Source: Chryseobacterium sp. JAH (GTDB lineage: Bacteria; Bacteroidota; Bacteroidia; Flavobacteriales; Weeksellaceae). From it: DNA of 64,000 nucleotides. Both the position numbers and the translations under genes were made by a program. The DNA lies in assembly GCF_001507335.1 (NCBI RefSeq), contig NZ_LMAH01000003.1, positions 496,001-560,000 of the forward strand, read 5' to 3'. Shown here one piece after another: positions 43,744 through 52,633 of the stretch (the stretch's first letter is position 1; each line of letters begins with the position of its first letter). The notes beneath the pieces are model-generated. The model had not been told where the DNA came from. It was given only the letters and a program-made list of their open reading frames with translations, and did not search any database.

Positions 43744-44787
43744 ATGCAGAACGAAAATATCATAAAAGGTCAGGGAGCTCAGCGAAACGTCATCAACCGT
43801 TTCGACAGATTCACCTTTGAGCCAGATGATGAAGATTTCGAGACGACAAAAACTACTTTCACAGAAGTTTTCCCTAAAACTATTGTTAATAAGGTGAAAA
43901 GTGAGGATTTGCCGATGGAATATTCGATGAATCCTTATCAGGGTTGTGAGCACGGGTGCTCGTATTGCTTTGCAAGACCAACACACGAATACTGGGGCTA
44001 TAGCGCAGGAATTGACTTTGAAAGAAAGATCATGGTTAAGAAAAATGCTCCAGAACTACTGGAGAAATTCTTCAAAAAAAGAGGTTACAAACCTGAACCG
44101 ATTTTGCTTTCAGGAAACACAGATTGCTATCAGCCTGCTGAAAGACAGTTTGAGATTACCAGACAGTTACTGAAGGTTTGTCTTGATTATAGACACCCTG
44201 TCAACATTCTTACAAAAAATGCAATGGTTCTTAGAGATTTGGATATCTTGAAACCGATGGCAGAGCAGAATCTCGTTTCTGTCTCATTAAGTATTCCGAC
44301 CATCAATGAAGATCTGCGAAGAAAGATGGAACCCAGAACGAGTTCGTCTAAAAATAAACTGAAAGCAGTAGAAATTCTTTCTCAAAACGGAATTCCACCT
44401 CATGTGATGGTGGCGCCGATTATTCCGGGATTGAACAGTGATGAGCCATTAGCAATTTTAAAAGCAATTTCAGATGCAGGAGCACAGAGTTTTGGCTATA
44501 CTTTGGTGAGGTTAAATGACACCGTGGAACCTGTTTTTGTGAAGTGGATTGAAGATGCTTTTCCTGACAGAGCGCAAAAAGTTTTAAATCTCATTCGCTC
44601 CATGCGTGGCGGAAAACTGGGAGACAAAAGAATTGTTGAAAGAATGAAAGGCGAAGGGAATATTGCAGAAATGATTCACAATACTTTTAAAATCGGCAGA
44701 AAGAAATATTTTGAAGGAAAAGAATTTCCGAAACTTTGTACAGATGGTTTTACAGGGACGAGAGAGCAGCAGTTGAGGTTCTTTTAG
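43744..44787 (+). CDS. PA0069/Rv2578c-family radical SAM protein
   Basis: A 347-residue radical SAM enzyme of the SplB-like group. The iron-sulfur motif is C68-x3-C72-x2-C75 in GCEHGCSYCFARPTHEYWGYSAG, followed by GNTDCYQPAE and NILTKNAMVLRDLDIL. Family members are uncharacterised to my knowledge; they are predicted to cut or modify a substrate through a 5'-deoxyadenosyl radical. I start at ATG 43744 (MQNENIIKGQGAQRNV) because the 22 extra residues from 43678 overlap the terminator region and are not conserved. It is followed by a gap and the terminator at 44857. Confidence 0.9.
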   Translation: MQNENIIKGQGAQRNVINRFDRFTFEPDDEDFETTKTTFTEVFPKTIVNKVKSEDLPMEYSMNPYQGCEHGCSYCFARPTHEYWGYSAGIDFERKIMVKKNAPELLEKFFKKRGYKPEPILLSGNTDCYQPAERQFEITRQLLKVCLDYRHPVNILTKNAMVLRDLDILKPMAEQNLVSVSLSIPTINEDLRRKMEPRTSSSKNKLKAVEILSQNGIPPHVMVAPIIPGLNSDEPLAILKAISDAGAQSFGYTLVRLNDTVEPVFVKWIEDAFPDRAQKVLNLIRSMRGGKLGDKRIVERMKGEGNIAEMIHNTFKIGRKKYFEGKEFPKLCTDGFTGTREQQLRFF

Positions 44788-44856
44788 AATAAAAGTTTAT
44801 CCTACTGACTGCAGAGATTTTCAAAGATTTCCCCAAGATGATGCTGTTGAAAATAA

Positions 44857-44880
44857 AAACCGCTCACTAAAGAGCGGTTT
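44857..44880 (-). terminator. terminator after the 2OG-Fe(II) oxygenase gene
   Basis: AAACCGCTC and GAGCGGTTT pair perfectly over nine bases around ACTAAA, six bases past the oxygenase stop on the minus strand, with TTTTATTT following. Confidence 0.85.
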
Positions 44881-44885
44881 CAAAA

Positions 44886-45836
44886 TTATTTTTTAATCAA
44901 TCCCAATTCAATTAATCTTTCGTGCAAAAACTCACCTGCAGTGGTATCTTCATACAGTTTCGGGTTATTTTCATCTACACAATTTTCTAGAGCATTCAGC
45001 GACATTTCACTCACCGGATGCATAAAGAAAGGGATGGAATATCTTGAAGTTCCCCACAATTCTCTTGGCGGATTGACCACTCTGTGAATCGTAGACTTCA
45101 ACTTATTATTGGTATGCCTAGAAAGCATATCTCCAACGTTAATCATCAATTCATCTGGTTCTGCTATCGCATCAATCCATTCACCTTTATGGTTTTGAAC
45201 CTGAAGTCCTTTCCCTTGAGAACCCATCAAAAGAGTAATCAAATTGATGTCACCATGAGCTGCTGCTCTTACCGCATCATCGGGTTCCTGAGTGATTGGC
45301 GGATAATGAATGGGTCTCAAGATCGAATTACCTTCAGCAATTTTATCATCAAAATAAAATTCATCCAGACCAAGATACAATGCTAAAGCTCTCAAAACGT
45401 ATTTTCCTGTTTTTTCAAGCATTTGGTATGTTTCCTTACCGACCTCGTTGAATTTTGGAAGCTCGTCTACGATCACATTATCAGGATATTGGCTTTTATA
45501 TTTTGAGTCATCCGAAACGTATTGTCCGAAATGCCAAAATTCTTTCAAATCCCCTTTTTTAAATCCTTTTGCGGTCTCTTTTCCGAAACCTACATAACCT
45601 CTTTGTCCACCAATTCCGGGGATCTCATACTTTTGTTTGGTTTCTGTTGGGAGTTCAAAGAAGTTTTTTACTTCTCCATAAAGATTATCTACGAGTTTGT
45701 CATCGAGGAAATGTCCCTTTAAGGCAACAAATCCAATTTCTTCGTAAGCTTTTCCGATTTCATTTACAAATTTCTGTTTGCGTTCCGGGTTGTCCGAAAG
45801 GAAATCACGCAGGTCTACACTAGGTATTTTATCCAT
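44886..45836 (-). CDS. isopenicillin N synthase-like 2OG-Fe(II) oxygenase
   Basis: A 316-residue non-heme iron oxygenase of the isopenicillin N synthase fold. Iron ligands H194, D196 (AAHGDINLITLL) and H251 (STIHRVVN) are in place, and R265-x-S267 (SRYSIPFFMHP) binds the carboxylate of 2-oxoglutarate or substrate. The start KIPSVDLRDFL and GGQRGYVGFGKETAK are typical of this clade. In Bacteroidota these are common and their substrate is unknown. It is divergent from menD and ends at a clean terminator. Confidence 0.92.
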   Translation of the reverse strand: MDKIPSVDLRDFLSDNPERKQKFVNEIGKAYEEIGFVALKGHFLDDKLVDNLYGEVKNFFELPTETKQKYEIPGIGGQRGYVGFGKETAKGFKKGDLKEFWHFGQYVSDDSKYKSQYPDNVIVDELPKFNEVGKETYQMLEKTGKYVLRALALYLGLDEFYFDDKIAEGNSILRPIHYPPITQEPDDAVRAAAHGDINLITLLMGSQGKGLQVQNHKGEWIDAIAEPDELMINVGDMLSRHTNNKLKSTIHRVVNPPRELWGTSRYSIPFFMHPVSEMSLNALENCVDENNPKLYEDTTAGEFLHERLIELGLIKK

Positions 45837-45911
45837 TTTATAGAAATTTTACGTGCGGCTAATTTACAGATTTTTTGACTTAAATGTTTTTACAATTAAT
45901 TATTTATAGAC

Positions 45912-45919
45912 TAAATTTG
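45912..45919 (+). promoter_or_regulatory. -7 box upstream of menD
   Basis: TAAATTTG, a full match to TAnnTTTG, about 95 bases before the menD ATG. No strong -33 box at 19-21 bases; TTTT-rich DNA lies there. Confidence 0.4.
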
Positions 45920-46013
45920 TCTCGTGAAATCGGCGAACACCTAATTGGTAAATAAATGAGGGTGAAATTTAAGACGGTTTTATTTTACCTTCAAAAATCA
46001 ATAGAATTTTCAA

Positions 46014-47690
46014 ATGAAAAAATATTCCTCCAAGAGAAGTATTCAGGTACTTGCCAATCTTTTTCAGCAATATGGTATTTTAGACGTTGTCATATCTCCG
46101 GGATCAAGAAACGCTCCTCTCGCGATTCATTTTTCGGAATTGGATGACTTCAACTGTTTCAGTATCGTTGATGAAAGAAGTGCCGCATTTGTAGCTCTTG
46201 GTATGGCAATAAGCGAAAAAAAACCGGTTGCAATTACCTGCACAAGCGGTTCAGCAGCTGCAAATTATTATCCTGCTGTGACAGAAGCTTTTTATTCAAA
46301 TATTCCACTTTTGATCTTAACGGCTGACCGACCAACGGATTATGTCGACCTTTTTGACGGACAAACCATCCGACAGAAAAATATTTTTCATCAGCATTCT
46401 TACGGAGATTTCGAATTGTTGGAAGACAGCAAGGACAATGCTGAAGACATTAATTCAGAGATCATTAAAAAAGCTATCGAGCTCTGTTTTGAAAAGCAAG
46501 GTCCGGTTCATATCAATATTCCTCTCGAAGAACCATTGTATGACTTGGTCTCAGAGCTGCCGACTTTTCCTGAAGTTGAGAAGACAATCAAGAAAAAAGA
46601 ATATGAAATTCCATCAAATTTAGTAGCCGACTGGAATACTTCACAGCGCATCATGCTTCTTGTAGGGACAAGAGCTTATAGCCCGGAACTTGAAAATCAG
46701 CTGACCCAATTGGTCAAAAATCATTCTGTGGTGGTTTTAAGTGAAGTCAATTCAAATTTGCATCACGATAAGTTTTTCAAACACATCGACCGTTATGTAA
46801 CCCATTTTTCCGAAGAAGATTATAAAACTTATGCCCCGGATTTACTAATTACCATCGGGCAGAACGTGGTTTCGAAAAGGGTGAAGCAGTTTTTAAGAAA
46901 AGCACACCCGAAAGCGCATTGGCATTTGGATGAGGTTTGGCAACCGGATACTTATTTTGCGCTTACACAAAAAGTTGAGGTAAAACCGGAAGTTTTCTTT
47001 TCTAAGTTACTTCATTTTATCAATCTAGAGCCAAAACCTTACTTCAATCTTTGGGATGTTTTGAGGGATAAAAAAGATAAAAAACATTCAGAATTTTTGA
47101 ATCTGATTGAGTTTTCAGATTTCTATTTTTTTAATAAAGCTTCGCAAAGTATTCCCGAAAATTATAATATCCATTTCAGTAACAGTTCGGCGATTCGTTA
47201 TGCTCAGTTATTTGACTTCGGTAAAAGAAAAATTTACTGTAATCGCGGAACCAGCGGAATCGACGGCTCAACTTCTACGGCAATGGGTTTTGCCATCAAA
47301 AATACAAATCCAACATTATTAATAACGGGAGATTTAAGCTTCTTCTACGATATTAACGGGCTTTGGAATCAATATATTCCACCATTTACCAGAATTATAA
47401 TCTTTAATAATGGGGAAGGGAATATTTTCAAAATCATTCCGGGACCGGGAAATGCAAATCCAAATACATTGGATGAATTTATTGCCACCAAGCATCACAA
47501 AAATGCAGAGTTTTTAGCGAAACACTTTGGCTTCACATATACAAAAGTGGAAGATGACGGAACGCTTGATCGTGTCTTGGATAACTTTTATAAGCCAGAT
47601 GTCCAACCAAAAATAATCGAAGTTTTCACACACGGTAAAAATAATGCAGATGTTCTGAAAGCTTATTTTAATTTTTTAAAGGAAAATTAG
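46014..47690 (+). CDS. menD: MenD, SEPHCHC synthase (menaquinone pathway)
   Basis: Thiamine-diphosphate enzyme that joins isochorismate and 2-oxoglutarate, the first committed step to menaquinone. The start YGILDVVISPGSRNAPLAIHF is the isochorismate-binding region, TCTSGSAAANYYPAVTEAFYSNIPLLILTADRP is typical, and the thiamine diphosphate/metal region reads LLITGDLSFFYDINGLWNQ near residue 440. Length of 558 residues is normal. Menaquinone is the respiratory quinone of Flavobacteriia. Other men genes are not in the window. A hairpin follows at 47751. Confidence 0.97.
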   Translation: MKKYSSKRSIQVLANLFQQYGILDVVISPGSRNAPLAIHFSELDDFNCFSIVDERSAAFVALGMAISEKKPVAITCTSGSAAANYYPAVTEAFYSNIPLLILTADRPTDYVDLFDGQTIRQKNIFHQHSYGDFELLEDSKDNAEDINSEIIKKAIELCFEKQGPVHINIPLEEPLYDLVSELPTFPEVEKTIKKKEYEIPSNLVADWNTSQRIMLLVGTRAYSPELENQLTQLVKNHSVVVLSEVNSNLHHDKFFKHIDRYVTHFSEEDYKTYAPDLLITIGQNVVSKRVKQFLRKAHPKAHWHLDEVWQPDTYFALTQKVEVKPEVFFSKLLHFINLEPKPYFNLWDVLRDKKDKKHSEFLNLIEFSDFYFFNKASQSIPENYNIHFSNSSAIRYAQLFDFGKRKIYCNRGTSGIDGSTSTAMGFAIKNTNPTLLITGDLSFFYDINGLWNQYIPPFTRIIIFNNGEGNIFKIIPGPGNANPNTLDEFIATKHHKNAEFLAKHFGFTYTKVEDDGTLDRVLDNFYKPDVQPKIIEVFTHGKNNADVLKAYFNFLKEN

Positions 47691-47750
47691 AAGGGCATAA
47701 ATTCATAAAAATTACTTTCTCCGTCCCTGAAGAGTGTATTTTTATGGAAT

Positions 47751-47800
47751 TCTAAAATAATTTTCTTCCTGTACGGTTAAGGAAAAGAAATTATTTTAGA
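47751..47800. other. long imperfect hairpin between menD and pabC
   Basis: TCTAAAATAATTTTCTTCC and GGAAAAGAAATTATTTTAGA pair over about 19 bases with one bulge around an 11-base loop. It lies between convergent genes and might end both transcripts, or be a remnant of a repeat. No T-run follows on either strand. Confidence 0.6.
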
Positions 47801-47818
47801 ACTTAATAATAAACAATT

Positions 47819-48445
47819 CTAAAGGTTTAAATAATCATCATTCCCGGGAAGATTGGTAATCTTCGAAATAGGATAAATGAACATGTCATCAAAGTCATTC
47901 AGCGCATTAATTAGCTGAAAATGTGAGAACTCCTTGATGTTTTGCAGTGTAATCTCTGCTTCTTTGATCTTCTTTTTCTTCAGAAGATTCTGTCTCTGAA
48001 CTCCGTTGAGCAGATAAGTGGAGGGTGTAAACCATTCCTTGCCTTTTTGAAATAGTATATTGGAAAATGAAGTGTCGGTGATGTGATTGTTTTTAACGAT
48101 AATGATTTCTTCAGCTTTTGATTTCATCTTCATTTTCTCCAGTTCTTTACGGTCTTCAAACTTAAAAGAATAGTCATAAATATTGTTTTCAACCAACTGA
48201 AAATCCTGTATCTCCGGAATCGCGTAAGGAATCATCATGGTTCTGAATTTTTTATCCAGATCATAAGTCAGCCTCAGTTTGTACAGACCATCTTCATCAT
48301 GATTTAGGTTTTTAAAGATTTTTTCCAAATCGATAGAGCCTTCTTTCCCAAAATGGGCAAAAGTATCGTTGACACGTTTTTGGTGAAATTCCAGCAGGAA
48401 TAGTTCCTGATCTTCTACTTTAATGCTTTCAATGAATTGGGACAT
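47819..48445 (-). CDS. pabC: aminodeoxychorismate lyase-like PLP enzyme (PabC)
   Basis: A 208-residue class IV aminotransferase-fold enzyme that would release 4-aminobenzoate from aminodeoxychorismate for folate. Fold IV marks: QELFLLEFHQKRVNDTFAHFG, then EIIIVKNNHITDTSFSNILF, and FTPSTYLLNGVQRQNLL, close to the T/S-P-x-x-x-x-G-V-x-R pattern of the family. It is shorter than the usual 270 residues. It overlaps the end of pabB by 17 bases, so the two are translated together, which supports the assignment. Confidence 0.85.
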   Translation of the reverse strand: MSQFIESIKVEDQELFLLEFHQKRVNDTFAHFGKEGSIDLEKIFKNLNHDEDGLYKLRLTYDLDKKFRTMMIPYAIPEIQDFQLVENNIYDYSFKFEDRKELEKMKMKSKAEEIIIVKNNHITDTSFSNILFQKGKEWFTPSTYLLNGVQRQNLLKKKKIKEAEITLQNIKEFSHFQLINALNDFDDMFIYPISKITNLPGNDDYLNL

Positions 48446-49406
48446 AGATTTTATTTTTCATTTCTTCGTACTCGTCTTCTAACTTGCTCATGTGCGTGAT
48501 TCCGCCGCCGCTTTTAAAATACAGTTGGTCACCTTCTTTTTCGATAAAACGAATCATCACGCAACTGTCTAGATTTTCTCCGTCAAACCAACCGCAAACT
48601 CCGGTGTAAAACCCTCTGTCGAAACCTTCAGCTTCCAAAATGATTTCTAACGTTTTGGGTTTTGGGGCACCTAAGATTGATCCTGCAGGTAAAAGTTTTT
48701 GCATAATGCTTCCCACTTTTCCTTTGTATTCGGCTTTTACATTTCCTGAAATTTCCGAGCTCATCGCAAAAAGATTCTTTTGATGGGTTTTCAGAAAATC
48801 GATGTACTGAAATTTATCTACCGTCACATTATCTGCAACGATACTGAGATCATTTCTAAGCAGATCGACAACGGTATAATGTTCGGCTTTTTCTTTTTTA
48901 TCGTTCTTTAAAACTTCTGCGGCATTCTCCAAAGATGCATCAATCGTGCCTTTCATCGGGTAAGTGAGAATTTTATCACTGATTATTTTAACGAAAGTTT
49001 CGGGAGAAAAAAATACGAAAAAATCTTTATATAAAACCTTGTATTTTGCCTGAGAATGAAAGAAAATTTCTTCTAAAGTCAGATTGGTTTCTATTTTCGT
49101 TTTTCGGGTGTAGTTGGTAAGGTAAGAATTTCCAAGACGGATATTTTGCTGAACGTGATCGAAGCCTTTTTGAAAACTTTCCAATGATTCCGGAAAGGAT
49201 TTCAATTCCGTTTTTCTATCTAAAGCTTCCTGCTTTTCTGTGTTTGAAAATGACTGAAAATCAATTAGTAAACCATTTCTTTCAATTTCGTTTTGCTTGA
49301 AAATTTCTATCTCGTCAACGAGAAAGTCTATCATAAAGAAAAAAGGAACTTTCTGAAGTGAAAGTTCGTCCATTTCAATAAATTTTTGATGATTTGCCGA
49401 AAACAT
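48429..49406 (-). CDS. pabB: PabB, aminodeoxychorismate synthase component I (short form)
   Basis: Chorismate-binding enzyme of 325 residues from ATG 49406. The signature is at the C-terminal half: VDLLRNDLS, GSILGAPKPKTLEIILEAEG, YTGVCGWFDGENLDSCVMIRFIE. The N-terminal domain found in longer PabB or TrpE (450-500 residues) is mostly missing, as in the short PabB of Helicobacter and flavobacteria. ATG 49406 is preferred over 49472, since the longer frame would overlap the divergent gene and the -7 box at 49411-49418. The following pabC overlaps it. The glutaminase partner PabA is not here. Confidence 0.9.
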   Translation of the reverse strand: MFSANHQKFIEMDELSLQKVPFFFMIDFLVDEIEIFKQNEIERNGLLIDFQSFSNTEKQEALDRKTELKSFPESLESFQKGFDHVQQNIRLGNSYLTNYTRKTKIETNLTLEEIFFHSQAKYKVLYKDFFVFFSPETFVKIISDKILTYPMKGTIDASLENAAEVLKNDKKEKAEHYTVVDLLRNDLSIVADNVTVDKFQYIDFLKTHQKNLFAMSSEISGNVKAEYKGKVGSIMQKLLPAGSILGAPKPKTLEIILEAEGFDRGFYTGVCGWFDGENLDSCVMIRFIEKEGDQLYFKSGGGITHMSKLEDEYEEMKNKIYVPIH

Positions 49407-49410
49407 TCCG

Positions 49411-49438
49411 CAAAAGTAGTTATTGATGTTTACTTTTG
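49411..49438. promoter_or_regulatory. divergent -7 boxes between pabB and a membrane protein gene
   Basis: CAAAAGTA (minus-strand TACTTTTG) at 49411-49418 and TACTTTTG at 49431-49438 are mirror images and each match TAnnTTTG. A CAAA at 49441-49444 could serve as the minus-strand -33 box (22-base spacer). The pabB box ends four bases before its ATG, so that mRNA would be leaderless or start further in. Confidence 0.45.
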
Positions 49439-49453
49439 CACAAAATATTTTTA

Positions 49454-50188
49454 ATGCAGGAGAAATATCCACAAAAACCGGGACTCGATTTTATTTTAAA
49501 ACAGGCTTTTTATTACTGGAACAGAACTTTGCTTTATCAGGTGATGTTTTCAATTATCTATTTTGCGATTTTTTTGACAGTTATGTTTTATTTTTCTGAT
49601 AAGTACGGAATTATGGATCAGTTTCTAACAGCAGCTTCCGATTATATGAATACGGGACCTTCTGGTATGGATCAGTATAAAACGAATATTGCCACTATCA
49701 TGGCGACAGAAGGGTTTCAAAATTTTTATCTAGGGATTGTTGCTGTTCAAATTTTTCTATATCCTCTAAATTTAGGATTCTTTCAAATTTTCAGAAAAAT
49801 TGATTTAAAGGAGACGGTGGTTGTCGGAGATTTATTTGCAGGCTACAACGGATTGAATTTTTTCAGATATGTAAGTTATTTTATTTTTTGGTTCTTCTTA
49901 TACACTCTCATTGCTCAGACTATAATACTTCCTGTGGTTTGGGTAATAGCAACAATTTTTGTAGCCCCTCTTATGTTTTTCCAAAATAAAACAATTTTTG
50001 AAGGAATTGCTTTAAACTGGAAAGCGTTGAAACTTCATTTTATCGAGATTTCTGCTTGCGTCATTGTTGCGGTTTTGTTTAAGTACATAGGCTTTGCATT
50101 ATTTTTGGTGGGTGGATTGCTTACTTTGCCTTTCTGGAATGCGATGATTTACTCACTTTACAAAACTTTTTTCAAAGAAGAAGTATAA
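49454..50188 (+). CDS. polytopic membrane protein of unknown function (copy 1)
   Basis: A 244-residue protein from ATG 49454 (MQEKYPQKPGLDFILKQAF), about six helices: VMFSIIYFAIFLTVMFYF, IVAVQIFLYPLNLGFFQIF, YVSYFIFWFFLYTLIAQTII, LPVVWVIATIFVAPLMFF and others. The layout resembles DUF975 and similar integral proteins. The next gene has the same plan (helix pair, loop with FxxGY...N, last helix pair), so the two are probably paralogues. I prefer 49454 over 49436, as the first codons lie next to the promoter. Function not known. Confidence 0.72.
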   Translation: MQEKYPQKPGLDFILKQAFYYWNRTLLYQVMFSIIYFAIFLTVMFYFSDKYGIMDQFLTAASDYMNTGPSGMDQYKTNIATIMATEGFQNFYLGIVAVQIFLYPLNLGFFQIFRKIDLKETVVVGDLFAGYNGLNFFRYVSYFIFWFFLYTLIAQTIILPVVWVIATIFVAPLMFFQNKTIFEGIALNWKALKLHFIEISACVIVAVLFKYIGFALFLVGGLLTLPFWNAMIYSLYKTFFKEEV

Positions 50189-50258
50189 TATTTAACAGAA
50201 TGGTGATGCATTTGTTCTCAAAAAAAATTAAATTTGAGAAACAATAAAAATAAACACC

Positions 50259-50993
50259 ATGTCAGAATTTAACGAATTTGATCAGCAGGGTTCTGCTCCA
50301 AACCGAGATACAGGTTCTATTATTTCGCATGCTTTCGAAATGTATAAAGGCGTAATTCTTTATGCTGTGGTCGCCATGATTATTTACATTATAGGAGATT
50401 CTATTATACAATCGATTTCTGGATTTAATTCTTATGCCAGCTACAGTGATTTTAAAGATTTTGATGCGGATGCCTACCGAGAAATTCTTTTTAATCGACC
50501 GGGGACGACTTTGTACTACTCGTTTACAGGTTTGTTCACTATTCTTTTATCTCCGCTTTTTGTTGGTTTAATCTATATTGCCAATAAATTCAACACGAAA
50601 ATCCCTGTTGAATTTTCAGATTTATTTATTGGTTATCGCCAAAATTTAGGGAATATTTTACTGTACAGTTTAATTTCCAATATTATTTTGTGGATCTCTG
50701 CATTAATGTGTGTGATTCCTGTATTTTTTGTTTTTCCGCTGTTTCTTTTAGGTTATCCGATTCTTTTGTTTGAAAATGCAAATGCAATGGATGCAATTTC
50801 AAAAAGCTATAACATTGCACGGGAAAACTACGGTGTTTTTTTAGGAGCGGGGATTTTAGCGGCACTTATTTCGATCTCTGGACTGTTGCTTTGTTGTATT
50901 GGTATAATTTTTACTTATCCATTTATCTACATTGCCATGTACTCGGCGTACTGCGCATATTTAGGTAAACCAAGACAAATAACGAAGAAATAA
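50259..50993 (+). CDS. polytopic membrane protein of unknown function (copy 2)
   Basis: A 244-residue protein with about six helices and the start MSEFNEFDQQGSAPNRDTGS, then helices such as VILYAVVAMIIYIIGDSII and FLGAGILAALISISGLLL. It shares with copy 1 the pattern of a long loop near FSDLFIGYRQNLGNILLYSLI, matching VGDLFAGYNGLNFFRYVSYF there. No catalytic motif is visible. It overlaps the next gene by one base (TAATG), so it is co-translated with the AI-2E transporter and may share its role, which is an inference from context. Confidence 0.72.
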   Translation: MSEFNEFDQQGSAPNRDTGSIISHAFEMYKGVILYAVVAMIIYIIGDSIIQSISGFNSYASYSDFKDFDADAYREILFNRPGTTLYYSFTGLFTILLSPLFVGLIYIANKFNTKIPVEFSDLFIGYRQNLGNILLYSLISNIILWISALMCVIPVFFVFPLFLLGYPILLFENANAMDAISKSYNIARENYGVFLGAGILAALISISGLLLCCIGIIFTYPFIYIAMYSAYCAYLGKPRQITKK

Positions 50994-52087
50994 TGTCACA
51001 CCACGAAAAACAAATCAGCAGTGTTGTTATCAAGCAAATTGCCCTGCTCGCTATCATCTTGATTTTAGCGGCTTTAATTTGCTTTAACTTAGCACTTTTT
51101 ATCCCTTCTGTATTAGGAGCAATTACGATTTACGTCGTTTGTAGGAAGTATAATTTCTATCTTCAGGAGGAGAAAAAATGGAAACCTTGGGCTTCGGCTT
51201 TGGTTTTAATGCTGGCGAGTTTAGTCATTATCATTCTCCCGATTTATTTCATTGCCGATCTATTAATAGAAAAACTCGGAAATGCACAGGCGTACATGAA
51301 TAAATTCAATGTTTTTATCGATAAAATTCATGATTTTGTTTATTCTAAAACGAGCATTGATCTTTTAAGTAAAGAAAATATGACCAAGCTGAAAGACACC
51401 GCTGGGCGTTTTTCCACCACAGCGTTAAGTGGCACGTTCAACACGTTGACTGTTGTCTTGTCCATGTATTTCATTCTTTACTTTATGTTTGAAAGACCAA
51501 GATTATTCGAAAGAATTTTGGCTTCTGCAGCGCCTTTGAAAAGAGCAAACGTCTCCATGATTGGTGAGAAGATGCGTAAATTGATTATAGCCAATGCGAT
51601 TGGAATTCCTGTAGTAGCTATTGGGCAGGGGATTATTGCTCTAATTGGGTACTTTATTTTTGGGGCACCAAGTCCGATTCTTCTTTTTGCTTTAACGGCA
51701 GCAGCATCTATGATTCCTATTGTGGGAGCAGCCATTATTTATGTTCCGATTTGTATTTTTATGATTGCTGAAGGACAAACCGGTCCTGGTATTGGTCTGG
51801 GAATTTACTGTTTGATTGTTGTAGGTCTTACAGATAATATCCTCCGATTTACTTTATTAAAAAGGCTTGAAGATATCCATCCTTTAAATACTGTTTTCGG
51901 AATCATTATGGGTATGAAGCTCTTTGGATTCATGGGATTGGTATTTGGGCCGATTTTGGTTTCTTTTACCCTTCTTCTGATTCAGGTATACAGAAACGAA
52001 TTTTCAGATGATGACACGCCTGAACTTGAGCTTACGAGTAAAGGAAATAATGACGATCTGGAAAACAAAATCGATTTAATAGTTTAA
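50993..52087 (+). CDS. AI-2E family transporter (YdiK/TqsA/PerM type)
   Basis: A 364-residue permease with about eight helices. Family signatures: IALLAIILILAALICFNLALFIPSVLGAI at the start, then IGIPVVAIGQGIIALIGYFIFG and ALTAAASMIPIVGAAIIYVPI around residues 205-255, and NTVFGIIMGMKLFGFMGLVFGPILV near the end. The family has members that export autoinducer-2 and others that act on ions or are uncharacterised, so the substrate here is open. Its ATG overlaps the stop of the gene before it, and a DUF3820 gene follows after two bases. Confidence 0.9.
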   Translation: MSHHEKQISSVVIKQIALLAIILILAALICFNLALFIPSVLGAITIYVVCRKYNFYLQEEKKWKPWASALVLMLASLVIIILPIYFIADLLIEKLGNAQAYMNKFNVFIDKIHDFVYSKTSIDLLSKENMTKLKDTAGRFSTTALSGTFNTLTVVLSMYFILYFMFERPRLFERILASAAPLKRANVSMIGEKMRKLIIANAIGIPVVAIGQGIIALIGYFIFGAPSPILLFALTAAASMIPIVGAAIIYVPICIFMIAEGQTGPGIGLGIYCLIVVGLTDNILRFTLLKRLEDIHPLNTVFGIIMGMKLFGFMGLVFGPILVSFTLLLIQVYRNEFSDDDTPELELTSKGNNDDLENKIDLIV

Positions 52088-52089
52088 AT

Positions 52090-52356
52090 ATGGAGGAGGG
52101 AATACATCCTGAAATTTTACAGGAGATTTGTGTGGTGAAAATGCCTTTCGGCAAATATCAAAATACTGTTTTGGCTGATTTACCGATCAGTTATCTTGAG
52201 TGGTTTAACCGTCAAGGCATGCCCAAAGGTAAATTAGGAATGCAATTAGCGACGATTTATGAAATTAAACTGAATGGTTTAATGGATTTGCTCACTCCTC
52301 TTCGTGGTGGGAAAGTGGAATATGAGAAACCTAAGACTAAGGTTTATAAGTTCTAA
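52090..52356 (+). CDS. DUF3820 small protein
   Basis: An 88-residue protein with the DUF3820 stretch MPFGKYQNTVLADLPISYLEWFNRQG, then MPKGKLGMQLATIYEIKLNG. The family is a putative quorum-sensing-regulated or nuclease-associated domain (often fused to exonucleases) and is not well defined. It begins two bases behind the transporter stop, so it is part of the same transcript as genes from 50259 on. Confidence 0.85.
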   Translation: MEEGIHPEILQEICVVKMPFGKYQNTVLADLPISYLEWFNRQGMPKGKLGMQLATIYEIKLNGLMDLLTPLRGGKVEYEKPKTKVYKF

Positions 52357-52408
52357 CTTGTGACTCTGAAATCTTTATGTTCCTAGTCCCTGTATCTTAT
52401 GTGTTTTC

Positions 52409-52561
52409 ATGGGTCGTTATTTTTACAATGATGCTTATGAAATTGATGAGATCGAAAAATCAAAAGCAAATAGTAATTTCAAGCGAATAGTTCTAAAGTT
52501 GAATACGCCTTCAAGATCAAAAGTTTTGGGTTTGGACTTATTGCTTTGGGATTCAGTATAA
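52409..52561 (+). CDS. possible small protein, perhaps frameshifted
   Basis: ATG 52409 opens 50 codons (MGRYFYNDAYEIDEIEKSKA, then NSNFKRIVLK). In another frame, right after, a hydrophobic stretch begins (FGFGLIALGFSIIIILLFHL, around 52530-52590) that would make a membrane helix if one base were gained or lost. The combination looks like a small one-helix membrane protein with a frameshift, but it is short and unsupported by homology, and runs into the uvrB terminator region. Confidence 0.3.
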   Translation: MGRYFYNDAYEIDEIEKSKANSNFKRIVLKLNTPSRSKVLGLDLLLWDSV

Positions 52562-52589
52562 TTATAATTTTATTGTTTCATTTATCATT

Positions 52590-52624
52590 CGATTTGAGAG
52601 GTCCCAACGGAACCGCTCAAATCG
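52590..52624. terminator. hairpin after uvrB
   Basis: CGATTTGAGAGGTCC and GGAACCGCTCAAATCG form a stem of about 15 pairs with two mismatches around CAAC. It lies ten bases past the uvrB stop. No T-run follows on the minus strand, so it is a weak terminator or a repeat. Confidence 0.55.
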
Positions 52625-52633
52625 AAATCTTAT

